DNA of 64,000 nucleotides from Rathayibacter sp. VKM Ac-2754 (GCF_009807095.1 NZ_WUCC01000001.1:124001-188000); one strand, 5' to 3'; positions 38,693 to 48,957 are shown, counted from the stretch's first letter. Program-made: numbers and translations. Notes: generated by a model from the sequence alone, not told the origin.

Positions 38693-39129
38693 GTGTGATC
38701 TCTCACTCTCTTGTTATTGCGTCGTACGCGACGGGCCTGTCGGCCTCGCCTCGCATTGGACGCGCTCGCGAAGGAACTCCGGCGAACCGGGGAAGTGCAC
38801 CAGTGTTCTTCTGTCAAAAGCACCGCGCTCGAGGCACTCCAGCGACGTGCAGAACGCACGACGCACGGAGAGCCCGTTGAGTTGTCGGTTGTTTCGTTCT
38901 GCTACCCGCCGCCTCGACGTCGCCCCCGTAGGGCCGCCCTCTCGGGTCGAGCCGCTGCGGCGCCGTCTCGGCACTGCCTGGCAGTGTTCCGGCCCCTGCA
39001 GCACGCTGCCGGGACGGAAATTTTGAACTAGGAGAGTCTCCCACAGATAGTGGCCCCGTGCAACCCGGGCGTGTCGCGCTCGGGGCTCCTCCCCCGCCCC
39101 GGCATTCCGGGGGATCCGGGACCTCGCTC
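38693..39129 (-). promoter_or_regulatory. upstream region and leader of the S10 operon
   Basis: A 437-bp region without a credible gene, between rpsJ and the topoisomerase gene. TTGACA reads on the minus strand at 38817-38812, but no convincing -10 lies 16-18 bp downstream, so it may not be a promoter. A short perfect palindrome CACTGCC-T-GGCAGTG is at 38972-38986. The A/T-richest point is ATTTTGAACTAGG near 39019-39032. The S10 leader is probably long, but I cannot place the start. Confidence 0.4.
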
Positions 39130-40113
39130 CTACTCGAAGAGCAGGGCGCGGAGGGTGGTCTCGGCGGAGTTCGGTCGGCTCGGATCGATGGTCTCGCCGG
39201 CACGGAAGTGATCGAGCACGCGCGGGTCGACGTAGCTGGCACGCGCGACGGTCGGCGTGTTGCCGAGCACGTCGGAGGCGTCGCGCATCGCCTGCGCGAT
39301 GGCCGCGGTGCGGGCGCGCTGCGTGGGCTGCGGGCCCGCCTTCGCGAGGCTGAGAGCCGCGGCGACGGTGCCGTGCAGGGTGCGGAAGTCCTTCGCGGTG
39401 AAGTCGTCTCCGGCTCGCTCGCGCACGTAGTCGTTGATCTCGGGGGCCGAGACCGGCCGCCACTGGCGGCCGTCCTTCCACGCGAGCAGGCGCGCGTTCG
39501 GGCCCCGGCGCTTCAGCAGGCGGATCACCCGCGCGAGGTCCTTGTCGAGGATCTCGCTCGTCCACGCCTGGTGGCTCTTGCCGGGGAAGGCCAGCGCGAC
39601 CCGGTCGCCATGCGTGGTCGCGTGGGCGCAGAGCAGCGTGGAGAGCCCGATGCTGCCGTGCTCCTTCGCGTAGCGCTCGCTGCCGACCCGGAGCGACCCG
39701 GTGTCGAGCATCCGGAACGCGGTCGCGAGCGCGCGCTCGCGGGTGTGGCCCTCGCCGCGGAGGTCCATCGTCACGCCGCGGCGGGCCGCGGGCAGCGACT
39801 CCGCGAGGCGCAGCGCCCGGTCGAACTTGATCCGGTCCTTCTGCTCGCGCCAGGTCGGGTGGTAGATGTACTGCCGTCGACCGGCGGCGTCCACGCCCAT
39901 CGCCTGGATGTGCCCGTTGGGGTACGGGGCGATCCAGACGTCCTTCCACGCGGGCGGGATGCCCAGCGCGTCGAACCGGGCCCGCAGCTCCTGGTCGGTG
40001 ACCGTCGCTCCCCGCGTATCGCGGTAGCTGAAGCCGGAGCCGGCACGGACCCGCGTGTAGCCTCGGCCGCTCGAATCGGTCCTGCGGAGTCGTCGTTCGC
40101 GTGCATCAGCCAT
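39130..40113 (-). CDS. DNA topoisomerase IB
   Basis: A 327-residue eukaryote/poxvirus-type topoisomerase IB, which relaxes supercoils through a 3'-phosphotyrosyl intermediate. GSGFSYRDTRGATVTD and PPAWKDVWIAPYPNGHIQAMG form the N-terminal part. The catalytic core includes RVGSERYAKEHGSIGLSTL, FPGKSHQAWTSEI-like sequence, the DFRTLHGTVAAA helix with the conserved histidine, and the nucleophile Tyr294 in ARASYVDPRVLDHF. Bacterial TopIB is scattered among actinobacteria and proteobacteria. It has its own transcription unit here, next to the S10 operon. Confidence 0.93.
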   Translation of the reverse strand: MADARERRLRRTDSSGRGYTRVRAGSGFSYRDTRGATVTDQELRARFDALGIPPAWKDVWIAPYPNGHIQAMGVDAAGRRQYIYHPTWREQKDRIKFDRALRLAESLPAARRGVTMDLRGEGHTRERALATAFRMLDTGSLRVGSERYAKEHGSIGLSTLLCAHATTHGDRVALAFPGKSHQAWTSEILDKDLARVIRLLKRRGPNARLLAWKDGRQWRPVSAPEINDYVRERAGDDFTAKDFRTLHGTVAAALSLAKAGPQPTQRARTAAIAQAMRDASDVLGNTPTVARASYVDPRVLDHFRAGETIDPSRPNSAETTLRALLFE

Positions 40114-40179
40114 CGTTCCGACGCTAGGGCGGGGCCGACGCGCCCGGCACGGGCTTGACGAACCGCCCCGCGTCGGTCG

Positions 40180-40392
40180 CTACTCGTTGCCGAGGCGCTT
40201 GTCGGCCTGGCGCTTGAGCTCCTCGATCCGCTCGTCGTACTTGCCGCCGGTCAGGCGGCTGGCGATGTCACCCGACTTCTCGAGCACCTGGTCCGAGACG
40301 CCCTCGGCCTTCTCGCTGCGAAGCACGTCCTTCGCCTTCTGGCTGTTGAGCAGCTCGCCGGCCTGACGACCCAGCTTCCCGAGATCCACCAT
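40180..40392 (-). CDS. MT0933/Rv0909-type antitoxin-like small protein
   Basis: A 70-residue highly charged protein, MVDLGKLGRQAGELLNSQKA at the start, with EKSGDIASRLTGGKYDERIEE-like sequence before a helical basic tail. The combination of an N-terminal amphipathic helix and the T-G-G-K-Y-D/A motif is that of the MT0933 antitoxin family. No toxin-sized partner is adjacent: the neighbours are the topoisomerase and a sugar-amine kinase. It may be a stand-alone family member of other function. ATG has AGGAGGA upstream. Confidence 0.75.
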   Translation of the reverse strand: MVDLGKLGRQAGELLNSQKAKDVLRSEKAEGVSDQVLEKSGDIASRLTGGKYDERIEELKRQADKRLGNE

Positions 40393-40469
40393 GACTCCTC
40401 CTCGATCCTCGCGCTCGCACCGAGCGCGCCCCAGTGTGGCGGCCCCGGCTGGGTGAACGGTGCGCGGGC

Positions 40470-41231
40470 TCAGGCGACCAGCTCGAGGACCCGCTCCGCC
40501 GCCTCGGCCAGCGCGCGACCGTAGGACGGACCGTGCCCGGCCGCGTGCACCGCGAGCGGATGGAGCTGGTGCAGCGCCACGCGCTCCTCCGCTCCGTCGC
40601 GGAGGGGACGCACCTCGCCGTAGCCGCGGAGGATCTCGTCGAGACGGGGAGCCCCGAAGAGCGCCAGCATCGCCAGGTCGGTCTCACGGTGCCCGCCGTG
40701 CGCGGCGGGATCGATCAGCACGGCGCCGTCGGGCGACCAGAGCACGTTGCCCGTCCAGAGATCGCCGTGGAGGCGCGCGGGCGGCTCTCCGTCATCGAGC
40801 GCGCCCGCGGCGATCGGCTCCAGAGCGCGCTCGACGAGACGGGCGTCGTCGGAACGCAGGTTGCCCGCGTTGATCGCCGTGCGGAGGAACGGCCGCACGC
40901 GCTGCTCGGCGTAGAAACGGCCCCAGGAGTCGTCGAGCCGGCACGGCATCGGGCGCCGGCCGATGTAGGCGGGGCCGTCCCAGCCGTCGGGCGGGGAGCC
41001 GAAGGCGGGCGCGCCGGCCGAGTGGGTGCGGGCGAGCGCCCGGCCGAAGTCACGAGCGGCCTCGACCGAGGGGCACGCCGACGGCACCTCCTCGAGCACG
41101 ATCCGGCCCGCCTCGACCTCGACGACCTCGACGACCCGGACTCCCCCGGCGTCGCGCAGCCACTCGAGGCCGGCCGCCTCCCACTCGAAGAAGCGGGGCT
41201 GCGCCGAGGGATCGCTCTTCGTGAAGCTCAT
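40470..41231 (-). CDS. fructosamine/ketosamine-3-kinase family protein
   Basis: A 253-residue aminoglycoside-phosphotransferase-fold kinase. The FN3K-family features are the late Walker-type catalytic loop [14 protein letters not shown] and the metal segment [19 protein letters not shown]. These enzymes phosphorylate ketoamine adducts on proteins or amino acids and start their removal (deglycation). The N-terminal glycine-rich loop is weak ([20 protein letters not shown]). The ATG at 41231 follows the last unit of a tandem repeat and has no visible ribosome binding site. Confidence 0.85.
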   Translation of the reverse strand: MSFTKSDPSAQPRFFEWEAAGLEWLRDAGGVRVVEVVEVEAGRIVLEEVPSACPSVEAARDFGRALARTHSAGAPAFGSPPDGWDGPAYIGRRPMPCRLDDSWGRFYAEQRVRPFLRTAINAGNLRSDDARLVERALEPIAAGALDDGEPPARLHGDLWTGNVLWSPDGAVLIDPAAHGGHRETDLAMLALFGAPRLDEILRGYGEVRPLRDGAEERVALHQLHPLAVHAAGHGPSYGRALAEAAERVLELVA

Positions 41232-41232
41232 A

Positions 41233-41301
41233 CGCAGAACGGTACGGCGCAGAACGGTCGCGGCGCAGAACGGTCCGGCGCAGAACACCCCGGCGCAGAA
41301 C
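41233..41301 (-). repeat. five tandem copies of a 15-16-bp unit before the kinase
   Basis: CGCAGAAC recurs at 41233, 41248, 41264, 41279 and 41294 (spacing 15, 16, 15, 15), within an about 15-bp unit of the form CGGCGCAGAACGGTC. On the sense strand the last unit reads GTTCTGCGT and runs directly into the ATG. The repeat fills the entire space between the tuf terminator and the kinase start. Confidence 0.85.
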
Positions 41302-41305
41302 GACG

Positions 41306-41342
41306 AGAGGGGCCGTCCGCACGAAGCGGACGACCCCTCTCG
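41306..41342 (-). terminator. hairpin terminator after tuf
   Basis: A hairpin with 16-bp arms and one mismatch (GAGAGGGGCCGTCCGC, GCGGACGACCCCTCTC) around ACGAA, 19 bp after the tuf stop. Followed by the tandem repeat upstream of the kinase gene. Confidence 0.8.
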
Positions 41343-41360
41343 AGAGATCAGCAGGCGGAC

Positions 41361-42554
<1,194 letters not shown>

Positions 42555-42717
42555 TGTGGGTCCTCCTCAGGACTTAGGTGCAAGCATCCGCATCCGACGC
42601 CGCACGGGGCGGCACGAGGACAGAGGGCTTGCGGGGGTTTTGTGTACTTATGTTACCGGCAGTGGTCGTGAGGGTTTCGACGCGAGTACCGCAGCAAACC
42701 CGCACGACACTACCAGT
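42555..42717 (-). promoter_or_regulatory. probable tuf promoter and leader
   Basis: The gap between fusA and tuf is long for one operon. On the minus strand TAACAT (42655-42650), followed by AAGTACACAAAACCC, is the best -10 candidate, which would give a leader of about 85 nt. A -35 is not obvious. The region is A/T-richer than its surroundings. Confidence 0.4.
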
Positions 42718-42745
42718 CCCCCGCCGTCCACGCGGACGGCGGGGG
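42718..42745 (-). terminator. perfect hairpin after fusA
   Basis: Perfect 12-bp arms CCCCCGCCGTCC and GGACGGCGGGGG with an ACGC loop, 13 bp after the fusA stop. Very stable; separates fusA from tuf. Confidence 0.85.
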
Positions 42746-42758
42746 TGGGAGGGCTCGG

Positions 42759-44873
42759 TTACTCGCCCTTGTTCTTCTGGATGATCTCCTCGGCCACGGC
42801 CTTGGGGACCTCGGAGTAGCTCTCGAAGGTCATCGAGTAGACGGCACGGCCCGAGGTCTTCGAGCGCAGGTCGCCGATGTAGCCGAACATCTCGGACAGC
42901 GGCACGTTGGCGCGGATGACCTTGATGCCGGTGGCGTCCTCCATCGACTGGATCATCCCGCGACGCGAGTTGATGTCGCCGATGACGTCGCCCATGTACT
43001 CCTCGGGAGTGCGGACCTCGACGGCCATGAGCGGCTCGAGGAGGACGGGCTGCGCCTTGCGCGACGCCTCCTTGAACGCGATCGAGCCGGCGATCTTGAA
43101 CGCCATCTCGGAGGAGTCGACGTCGTGCGCGGCACCGTCGGTCAGGGTCGCCTTGACGCCCACCATCGGGTAGCCGGCGAGCGTGCCCACCTGCATGGCG
43201 TCGCGGATGCCCGCGTCGACCGAGGGGATGTACTCGCGGGGGACGCGTCCACCCGAGACGCCGTTGACGAACTCGTAGGTCTTGTCGGCCTCGACCTCCA
43301 TCGGCTCGATGGTGATCTGGACCTTCGCGAACTGACCGGAGCCACCCGTCTGCTTCTTGTGGGTGTAGTCGTACTTCTCGACCGCGCGGCGGATCGTCTC
43401 GCGGTACGCGACCTGCGGCTTGCCGACGTTGGCCTCGACGTTGAACTCGCGCTTCATGCGGTCCACCAGGATGTCGAGGTGCAGCTCGCCCATGCCCTTG
43501 ATGACCGTCTGACCGGTCTCCTGGTTCTGCTCGGTGCGGAAGGTGGGGTCCTCCTCCGCGAGCTTCTGGATCGCGGTGCCGAGCTTCTCCTGGTCGGCCT
43601 TGGTCTTCGGCTCGATGGCGACCTCGATGACGGGCTCGGGGAACGTCATGGACTCGAGCACCACCTGGGCGTTGGGGTCGCTCAGGGTGTCACCGGTGGT
43701 GGTGTCCTTGAGGCCGATGACCGCGTAGATGTGACCGGCGGTGACCGAGTCGACCGGGTTCTCCTTGTTGGAGTGCATCTGGAAGATCTTGCCGATGCGC
43801 TCCTTCTTGCCCTTGGTCGAGTTGATGACCTGGGCGCCGGAGTCGAGCTTGCCCGAGTAGACGCGGACGTAGGTCAGGCGACCGAAGAAGGGGTGCACCG
43901 CGACCTTGAACGCGAGCGCCGAGAAGGGCTCGGTCGAGTCGGCGTGACGCATGATGACCTTCTCCTCGTCGCGGACGTCGTGGGCCTCGATGGCCGGGAC
44001 GTCGAGCGGGGACGGGAGGTAGTCGACGACCGCGTCGAGCATCGGCTGGACGCCGCGGTTCTTGAACGCGGAGCCGCAGAGCACGGGGTAGATGTCGGAG
44101 TTGACGGTGAGCTTGCGGATCGCGGCCTTGATCTCGGCGACGGTCAGCTCCTCGCCCCCGAAGTACTTCTCGAGCAGCTCGTCGGACGTCTCGGCGACGG
44201 TCTCGAGGAGCTTGTGACGGTACTCGGCCGCCTTCTCCGCGAGGTCGGCGGGGATCTCCTCGATCTCGTACTTCGCGCCCAGCGCGACGTCACCCTTGGA
44301 GTCGCCGCGCCACGTGAGCGCGCGCATCTCGACCAGGTCGACGACGCCCTCGAAGCTCGACTCGGCACCGATCGGCAGCTGGATGACCAGCGGCTTCGCG
44401 CCGAGGCGCTTGATGATCGTGTCGACGGTGTAGTAGAAGTCGGCGCCGAGCTTGTCCATCTTGTTGACGAAGCAGATGCGCGGGACGTCGTACTTGTCGG
44501 CCTGACGCCAGACGGTCTCGGACTGGGGCTCCACGCCCTCCTTGCCGTCGAAGACCGCGACCGCGCCGTCGAGGACGCGCAGCGAGCGCTCGACCTCGAC
44601 CGTGAAGTCGACGTGACCCGGGGTGTCGATGATGTTGATCTGGTTCTTGTTCCAGAAGCAGGTCGTCGCGGCCGACGTGATCGTGATGCCGCGCTCCTGC
44701 TCCTGCGCCATCCAGTCCATCGTGGCAGCGCCGTCGTGGACCTCACCGATCTTGTGCGTGATACCCGTGTAGAACAGGATGCGCTCGGTGGTGGTGGTCT
44801 TGCCGGCATCGATGTGGGCCATGATGCCGATGTTGCGGACCTTGTTCAGGTCGGTGAGCACATCTTGTGCCAC
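42759..44873 (-). CDS. fusA: elongation factor G
   Basis: The 704-residue translocase GTPase. G1 [15 protein letters not shown], the switch segment [40 protein letters not shown] (G3), NKMDKLG (G4), and domain IV with [15 protein letters not shown] are seen. A GTG start (44873) with GGAGGAACT upstream. Third gene of the str-type order rpsL-rpsG-fusA-tuf. A stable hairpin lies in the gap after rpsG. Confidence 0.98.
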   Translation of the reverse strand: MAQDVLTDLNKVRNIGIMAHIDAGKTTTTERILFYTGITHKIGEVHDGAATMDWMAQEQERGITITSAATTCFWNKNQINIIDTPGHVDFTVEVERSLRVLDGAVAVFDGKEGVEPQSETVWRQADKYDVPRICFVNKMDKLGADFYYTVDTIIKRLGAKPLVIQLPIGAESSFEGVVDLVEMRALTWRGDSKGDVALGAKYEIEEIPADLAEKAAEYRHKLLETVAETSDELLEKYFGGEELTVAEIKAAIRKLTVNSDIYPVLCGSAFKNRGVQPMLDAVVDYLPSPLDVPAIEAHDVRDEEKVIMRHADSTEPFSALAFKVAVHPFFGRLTYVRVYSGKLDSGAQVINSTKGKKERIGKIFQMHSNKENPVDSVTAGHIYAVIGLKDTTTGDTLSDPNAQVVLESMTFPEPVIEVAIEPKTKADQEKLGTAIQKLAEEDPTFRTEQNQETGQTVIKGMGELHLDILVDRMKREFNVEANVGKPQVAYRETIRRAVEKYDYTHKKQTGGSGQFAKVQITIEPMEVEADKTYEFVNGVSGGRVPREYIPSVDAGIRDAMQVGTLAGYPMVGVKATLTDGAAHDVDSSEMAFKIAGSIAFKEASRKAQPVLLEPLMAVEVRTPEEYMGDVIGDINSRRGMIQSMEDATGIKVIRANVPLSEMFGYIGDLRSKTSGRAVYSMTFESYSEVPKAVAEEIIQKNKGE

Positions 44874-44982
44874 GGAGTTCCTCCGATAGGTGATGGAGCC
44901 AGCGCAACGGGTTCATGGCCGATCGGCTGGGTCTGGTGGTGGCGGTCGCCCGACCGCGTGGATCGGGCGATCCGCCGCCGGG

Positions 44983-45017
44983 CCCCGGCCCGCGGCGACG
45001 AAGGCCGCGGGCCGGGG
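44983..45017 (-). terminator. stable hairpin between rpsG and fusA
   Basis: Perfect 13-bp arms CCCCGGCCCGCGG and CCGCGGGCCGGGG with a 9-nt loop, in the middle of the 178-bp rpsG-fusA gap. It would attenuate transcription or protect the rpsL-rpsG message from 3' decay. No T-run. Confidence 0.65.
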
Positions 45018-45051
45018 GTTCGCGGTCGCTCGGGAGCGGCCGCGGGGTGCG

Positions 45052-45522
45052 CTACCAGCGGTAGTGCGCGAAGGCCTTGTTCGACTCGGCCATCTTGTGG
45101 GTGTCCTCGCGACGCTTCACAGCGGCGCCGAGTCCGTTCGACGCGTCGAGGATCTCGTTCATGAGACGCTCGGTCATCGTCTTCTCGCGACGGGCCTTCG
45201 CGTAGCTGGTGAGCCAGCGGAGCGCGAGGGTGTTGGCGCGGTGGGGCTTGACCTCGACCGGGACCTGGTAGGTCGAGCCGCCGACGCGGCGGCTGCGGAC
45301 CTCGAGGGTCGGGCGCACGTTGTCGAGCGCCTTCTTGAGGGTGACGACCGCGTCCTGGCCGTTCTTCGTGGACACGCCTTCGAGGGCACCGTAGACGATG
45401 CGCTCGGCGAGACCCTTCTTGCCGTCCAGGAGGATCTTGTTGACGAGCTGGCTGACGACCGGGGCGCCGTAGACGGGGTCTGCGACGACGGGGCGCTTGG
45501 GAGCTGGGCCCTTACGAGGCAT
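45052..45522 (-). CDS. rpsG: 30S ribosomal protein S7
   Basis: A 156-residue head-assembly protein. [20 protein letters not shown], the [20 protein letters not shown] segment and C-terminal [15 protein letters not shown] are typical. The ATG overlaps the rpsL stop by 1 bp (TAATG). Confidence 0.98.
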   Translation of the reverse strand: MPRKGPAPKRPVVADPVYGAPVVSQLVNKILLDGKKGLAERIVYGALEGVSTKNGQDAVVTLKKALDNVRPTLEVRSRRVGGSTYQVPVEVKPHRANTLALRWLTSYAKARREKTMTERLMNEILDASNGLGAAVKRREDTHKMAESNKAFAHYRW

Positions 45523-45896
45523 TACTTCTTCTCCATCTTCGCGCCGTACCGGCTGCGAGCCTGCTTGCGGTTCTTGACGGCCTGGGTGTCCAGGGCGCCG
45601 CGAACGATCTTGTAGCGGACACCGGGGAGGTCCTTCACGCGACCGCCGCGCACGAGCACCATCGAGTGCTCCTGCAGGTTGTGGCCCTCGCCGGGGATGT
45701 AGGCGGTGACCTCGGTGCCGTTGGAGAGCTTCACGCGGGCCACCTTGCGGAGGGCCGAGTTGGGCTTCTTGGGCGTGGTCGTGTACACGCGGGTGCACAC
45801 GCCGCGCTGCTGGGGGTTGGCCTTCAGGGCGGGCGCCTTGGTCTTGGTGACCTTGGGGCTGCGTCCCTTTCGGACCAACTGCTGAATCGTTGGCAC
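45522..45896 (-). CDS. rpsL: 30S ribosomal protein S12
   Basis: The 124-residue decoding-centre protein. It begins with a GTG ([18 protein letters not shown]) preceded by AAGGAG; the frame is open 8 codons upstream, but this start gives the family length. The [17 protein letters not shown] region and [17 protein letters not shown] have the wild-type residues of streptomycin-sensitive strains (Lys in [11 protein letters not shown]). Followed by a 125-type C-terminus [12 protein letters not shown]. Confidence 0.97.
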   Translation of the reverse strand: MPTIQQLVRKGRSPKVTKTKAPALKANPQQRGVCTRVYTTTPKKPNSALRKVARVKLSNGTEVTAYIPGEGHNLQEHSMVLVRGGRVKDLPGVRYKIVRGALDTQAVKNRKQARSRYGAKMEKK

Positions 45897-46229
45897 TGAT
45901 CTGCTCCTTGAATGCTGCACGGTGACAGCGGATCGATGGTCGACATTCGGCCTGTCCGTCGCCGGACGCGGCCGAGTTCATCTGGACCCGACGCACCCCG
46001 CACACCGACGAGCGGTGAGCTGGGGAGGAGGACGGGTATGCCGTGGGGGCCGCCCGAACGGACGAACCCGCGGATCCTCGCGGATCCGGTAGAGCACAGT
46101 GCGGCGTTCGCATCCACCCGGAGGCACGACACAAGCGCACGGCAAAGCGCACACCCGAAGAATATTACGGGGAGTGACGAGGTCGGTCAACCGAGACGAC
46201 TCCGCTCACAGCGAGTGCCGCTCCCGCCG
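45897..46229 (-). other. long rpsL upstream region
   Basis: A 333-bp region with no gene. It holds the strong promoter at 46162-46190 and a leader of about 260 nt reading toward rpsL. GGATCCGCG/CGCGGATCC-like symmetry near 46071-46088 could fold. Beyond the promoter the rest lies between it and the preceding membrane-protein stop (46230). Confidence 0.5.
46162..46190 (-). promoter_or_regulatory. promoter of the rpsL-rpsG-fusA unit
   Basis: The clearest sigma-A promoter in the window: -35 TTGACC (46190-46185), a 17-bp spacer, and -10 TAATAT (46167-46162), on the minus strand. Transcription would start near 46155, giving a leader of about 260 nt before the GTG of rpsL. Confidence 0.8.
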
Positions 46230-46745
46230 TCACTCCCGCTCGTCGCCCTCCCAGCCCCAGTGCGGCTGGGTCCCCCCGGCATCGCGCCGGGCGAGGAGGA
46301 CGAGGAACACGGCCACGACCGCGGCGGCCAGCACGCCCGCCGCGAGGGCGAACACCGTACCCGCGTGATCGAGCACGTAGCCGAGGATCGCGGCGGGGTC
46401 GCCGGCACCGAGCCCGTAGAGAGCCCCGCCGGTGAGCAGGAAGAGGAGGTAGACGACGGCTCCGCCGGCCAGCGAGGGGCCGAGCACCCGCGTGACCCCC
46501 GGCCGGGCGGCGAGCGTGATCATCGCGAGGAGGACCGCCAGCACGCAGACGGCGACCGAGACGGGCCCGAGCAGCGGGCCGGCATCGCGTTCCGGGACCA
46601 CGTCCTGATCGAGCAGCAGGCTCAGGACCCCGAAGGCGCAGACCACCAGGGCGAGGTAGAGGAACGCGGCGAACGCCGCGAGGGCGATCCCGTAGCCGAG
46701 ACCCGAGGAGCGTCCCTGCTCCCCCGGGCCGCCCGCGACGGTCAC
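46230..46745 (-). CDS. small integral membrane protein, four segments
   Basis: A 171-residue protein with four predicted membrane helices (about 16-42, 62-84, 91-116, 132-157), a hydrophilic N-terminal stretch (GGPGEQGRSSG) and a short C-terminal tail GGTQPHWGWEGDERE. The GTG at 46745 overlaps the preceding gene's stop as GTGA; starts further upstream would run through antisense-like sequence. From memory a DUF6121-type family is annotated at a comparable place in Microbacteriaceae, but I cannot confirm it. Co-transcribed with 46742-47446. Confidence 0.7.
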   Translation of the reverse strand: MTVAGGPGEQGRSSGLGYGIALAAFAAFLYLALVVCAFGVLSLLLDQDVVPERDAGPLLGPVSVAVCVLAVLLAMITLAARPGVTRVLGPSLAGGAVVYLLFLLTGGALYGLGAGDPAAILGYVLDHAGTVFALAAGVLAAAVVAVFLVLLARRDAGGTQPHWGWEGDERE

Positions 46746-47446
46746 GACTGCGCGGCCGCCTCGCGCTCGGCGTTGCGGCGCTTGACGCCGCGAGCGCGCC
46801 CCGCGATCAGGGCTCCGCCCCAGACGCTCACCTCTCGGGCGAGCACGGCGGCGGCGAGGACCGCGAGGAGGACGGCCGGGTCGCGCAGGAACTCGACGAG
46901 CTGGACGCGGTCGGACGGCACCGCCGCGCCTCCGACGGGGATCCAGGCCCCCACGAGCGCGGCGGCGCCGGCGAGGAGGGCGACGAAGAAGCCGCCGAGC
47001 ACGTAGGCCCACCAGCCCGCGCGGTTGACCGCGAGCACGATGAGGGCGAGGCCGACGAAGAAGACGGCGACCGGCGCGAGGAACAGCGCGGTGGGCGCCT
47101 CGTCGAGAGCGATCGCCAGGGGATCGCCTGCGACCTGGTCGACGAGGATGCGGACGGCGGTCAGCGCGACCAGCAGCAGCGCGGCGAAGACGGCGGTGGC
47201 GAGGAGCGCGATCGCGAGTCCTGCGAGGCGGTTGCCCTTGCGGCGGACGGGCGCGGGCTCCGGCTCGATCGAGCCGATCGTCGCGGGAGTCGCCGCGGGC
47301 GCGGCCTCGCTCCTCGAGACGGGCCCGGTGCTGCCGGGCTGCGGCTCGGGCCACACGTACTCGCGGGTCGGCTGCGGGCCCGTGCCGCCGGTCGGCTCGG
47401 TGGCGGCGGGCATCCGCGTGGTCTCGGCTTCGCTGTTCCAGGTCAC
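46742..47446 (-). CDS. integral membrane protein of unknown function
   Basis: A 234-residue protein. Residues 1-70 are proline/glutamate/threonine-rich and cytoplasmic (PTREYVWPEPQPGSTGP). Four hydrophobic segments (about 73-98, 118-140, 145-170, 190-215) follow, and a basic end RARGVKRRNAEREAAAQS. No family is recognised. It sits 88 bp from the amino acid ABC transporter and overlaps the second membrane-protein gene by 4 bp, so the two probably work together. Confidence 0.65.
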   Translation of the reverse strand: MTWNSEAETTRMPAATEPTGGTGPQPTREYVWPEPQPGSTGPVSRSEAAPAATPATIGSIEPEPAPVRRKGNRLAGLAIALLATAVFAALLLVALTAVRILVDQVAGDPLAIALDEAPTALFLAPVAVFFVGLALIVLAVNRAGWWAYVLGGFFVALLAGAAALVGAWIPVGGAAVPSDRVQLVEFLRDPAVLLAVLAAAVLAREVSVWGGALIAGRARGVKRRNAEREAAAQS

Positions 47447-47534
47447 GCGGTCAGCATAGGCACGCCTCGGCAGCAGCCGGCGTGCGCCGCGCGGCTCCCG
47501 CAGAAGGGGGTCAGCTCAGGCGACCCGGCGGACG

Positions 47535-48317
47535 TCACTCCAGCGGGTGCAGCAGGCGTCGGAGGAACTGCTGCGTGCGCGCCTCGCGCGGCTCGCGCAG
47601 GATCTGCGCCGGAGCGCCGCGCTCGACGACCACGCCCTCGGCCATGAAGACCACCTCGGAGGCGACCTGCCGCGCGAACTCGAGCTCGTGCGTGACGACG
47701 AGCATCGTCCAGCCCTCCCCCGCCAGCTCCCGCATCAGCGACAGCACGTCGCCGACGAGCTCCGGGTCGAGGGCCGACGTGGGCTCGTCGAAGAGCAGCA
47801 GATCGGGCCGGAGGGCCAGGGCGCGGACGATGCCGACGCGCTGCTGCTGACCGCCCGACAGCTCGAACGGGTAGGCGGACCCGCGGCCGCCGAGACCGAC
47901 CCGCGCGAGCAGCGCCTCCGCCTCGGGGACCACCTCGGCGGCCTTGCGGTGCTGCACGCGCAGCGGCCCCTCGGTGACGTTCTCGAGAACGGTGAGGTGC
48001 GGGAAGAGGTTGAAGTGCTGGAACACCATCGCGGAGCGGTCGCGCAGCGTGGTCAGGGCGCGCTTGCCGACGCCGGCCGAGAAGTCGAGCGTCGTCCCGT
48101 CGGCGAGCGCGACGACTCCGCCGTCGGGGATCTCGAGGCTGTTGAGCGAGCGCAGGACGGTGGTCTTGCCCGAGCCGGACGGACCGACCAGCGCGATGAC
48201 CTCGCCGCGACGGATCTCGAGGTCGATGCCGCGGAGCACCTCGATTCCCGAGAAGGACTTGCGCAGCCCTGTCGCCGAGAGGACGGGACGCTCGACGGCG
48301 GAGTCAGTGGGCGACAT
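47535..48317 (-). CDS. polar amino acid ABC transporter ATP-binding protein
   Basis: A 260-residue ATPase. Walker A GPSGSGKTT at about 45-53, Q-loop VFQHFNLFPHLTVLENVTEG, signature LSGGQQQRVGIVRALA, Walker B LLLFDEPTSALDPE and the H-loop histidine in MLVVTHELEF. This is the amino acid-importer subfamily (GlnQ/TcyC-like). It overlaps the permease gene by 14 bp and completes the three-gene importer. Confidence 0.95.
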   Translation of the reverse strand: MSPTDSAVERPVLSATGLRKSFSGIEVLRGIDLEIRRGEVIALVGPSGSGKTTVLRSLNSLEIPDGGVVALADGTTLDFSAGVGKRALTTLRDRSAMVFQHFNLFPHLTVLENVTEGPLRVQHRKAAEVVPEAEALLARVGLGGRGSAYPFELSGGQQQRVGIVRALALRPDLLLFDEPTSALDPELVGDVLSLMRELAGEGWTMLVVTHELEFARQVASEVVFMAEGVVVERGAPAQILREPREARTQQFLRRLLHPLE

Positions 48318-48957
48318 AGCGGTCCAATCGCTTCTCGAGGAGGCCCTGCCCGCTGGAGAGGACCAGGCAGATCAGCCAGTAGATCAGAGCCGCCTCGAGG
48401 TAGAGCAGCATGAACTCGCTCGAGGCCGTCGCGATCTGCTGCGCCTGCCGGAACAGCTCGGTCACCAGGATCAGCGACGCGAGCGAGGTGTCCTTGACCA
48501 GCGAGATGAAGGTGTTCGACAGCGGAGGGACCGAGACACGGGCGGCCTGCGGCAGGATGATGCGGCGCAGGGCGAGCGAGCGGCTCATGCCGATCGTGTG
48601 CGCCGCCTCCCACTGCCCCTTCGGCACGCTCAGGATCGCCGCGCGGATCACCTCGGCCGCGTAGCCGCCGACGTTGAGGGCGAAGGCGATGATCGCGCTC
48701 GGCCACGGATCGATCTTGATCCCGAGGCTCGGCAGGCCGTAGAAGATCACGAAGAGCTGCACGAGCAGCGGCGTGCCGCGGATCACCGAGATGTAGGCCC
48801 GGGCGATCCAGGCGAGGACGCGGACGCGCGACAGGCGCATCAGGGCGACCGCGAGCGCCAGCGCGAGACCGAGGACGAAGCTCGAGAGCGCGAGCGGGAT
48901 CGTGCCGACGATCCCCCCGGAGAGGATCGGCCAGAAGGACCGGAGCAGTAAATCCAT
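48304..48957 (-). CDS. polar amino acid ABC transporter permease
   Basis: A 217-residue HisM/GlnP-type permease with about five membrane helices. The EAA-type loop reads EAAHTIGMSRSLALRRIILPQA. VIRGTPLLVQLFVIFYGLP is the conserved second-segment region. The ATG at 48957 is chosen because a GGGAG ribosome binding site lies 5 nt upstream, within the 3' arm of a perfect 12-bp hairpin. The gene is about 230 bp downstream of the binding-protein gene, a much longer gap than usual for such operons. Confidence 0.93.
   Translation of the reverse strand: MDLLLRSFWPILSGGIVGTIPLALSSFVLGLALALAVALMRLSRVRVLAWIARAYISVIRGTPLLVQLFVIFYGLPSLGIKIDPWPSAIIAFALNVGGYAAEVIRAAILSVPKGQWEAAHTIGMSRSLALRRIILPQAARVSVPPLSNTFISLVKDTSLASLILVTELFRQAQQIATASSEFMLLYLEAALIYWLICLVLSSGQGLLEKRLDRYVAH

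Noticed and set aside
38802-38815. A 14-nt string AGTGTTCTTCTGTC shared with 16047-16060 upstream of rpsM
   Set aside because: Although both sites precede ribosomal genes, exact 14-nt matches are expected by chance in a window of this size and the flanks do not align.
38812-38817. Consensus -35 TTGACA on the minus strand upstream of rpsJ
   Set aside because: No -10-like hexamer at 16-18 bp (the sequence there is TTCCCC), so it is not accepted as the S10 promoter without mapping.
45740-45800. Streptomycin-resistance changes in rpsL
   Set aside because: The [11 protein letters not shown] lysines and the GGRVKDLPG region are unchanged.
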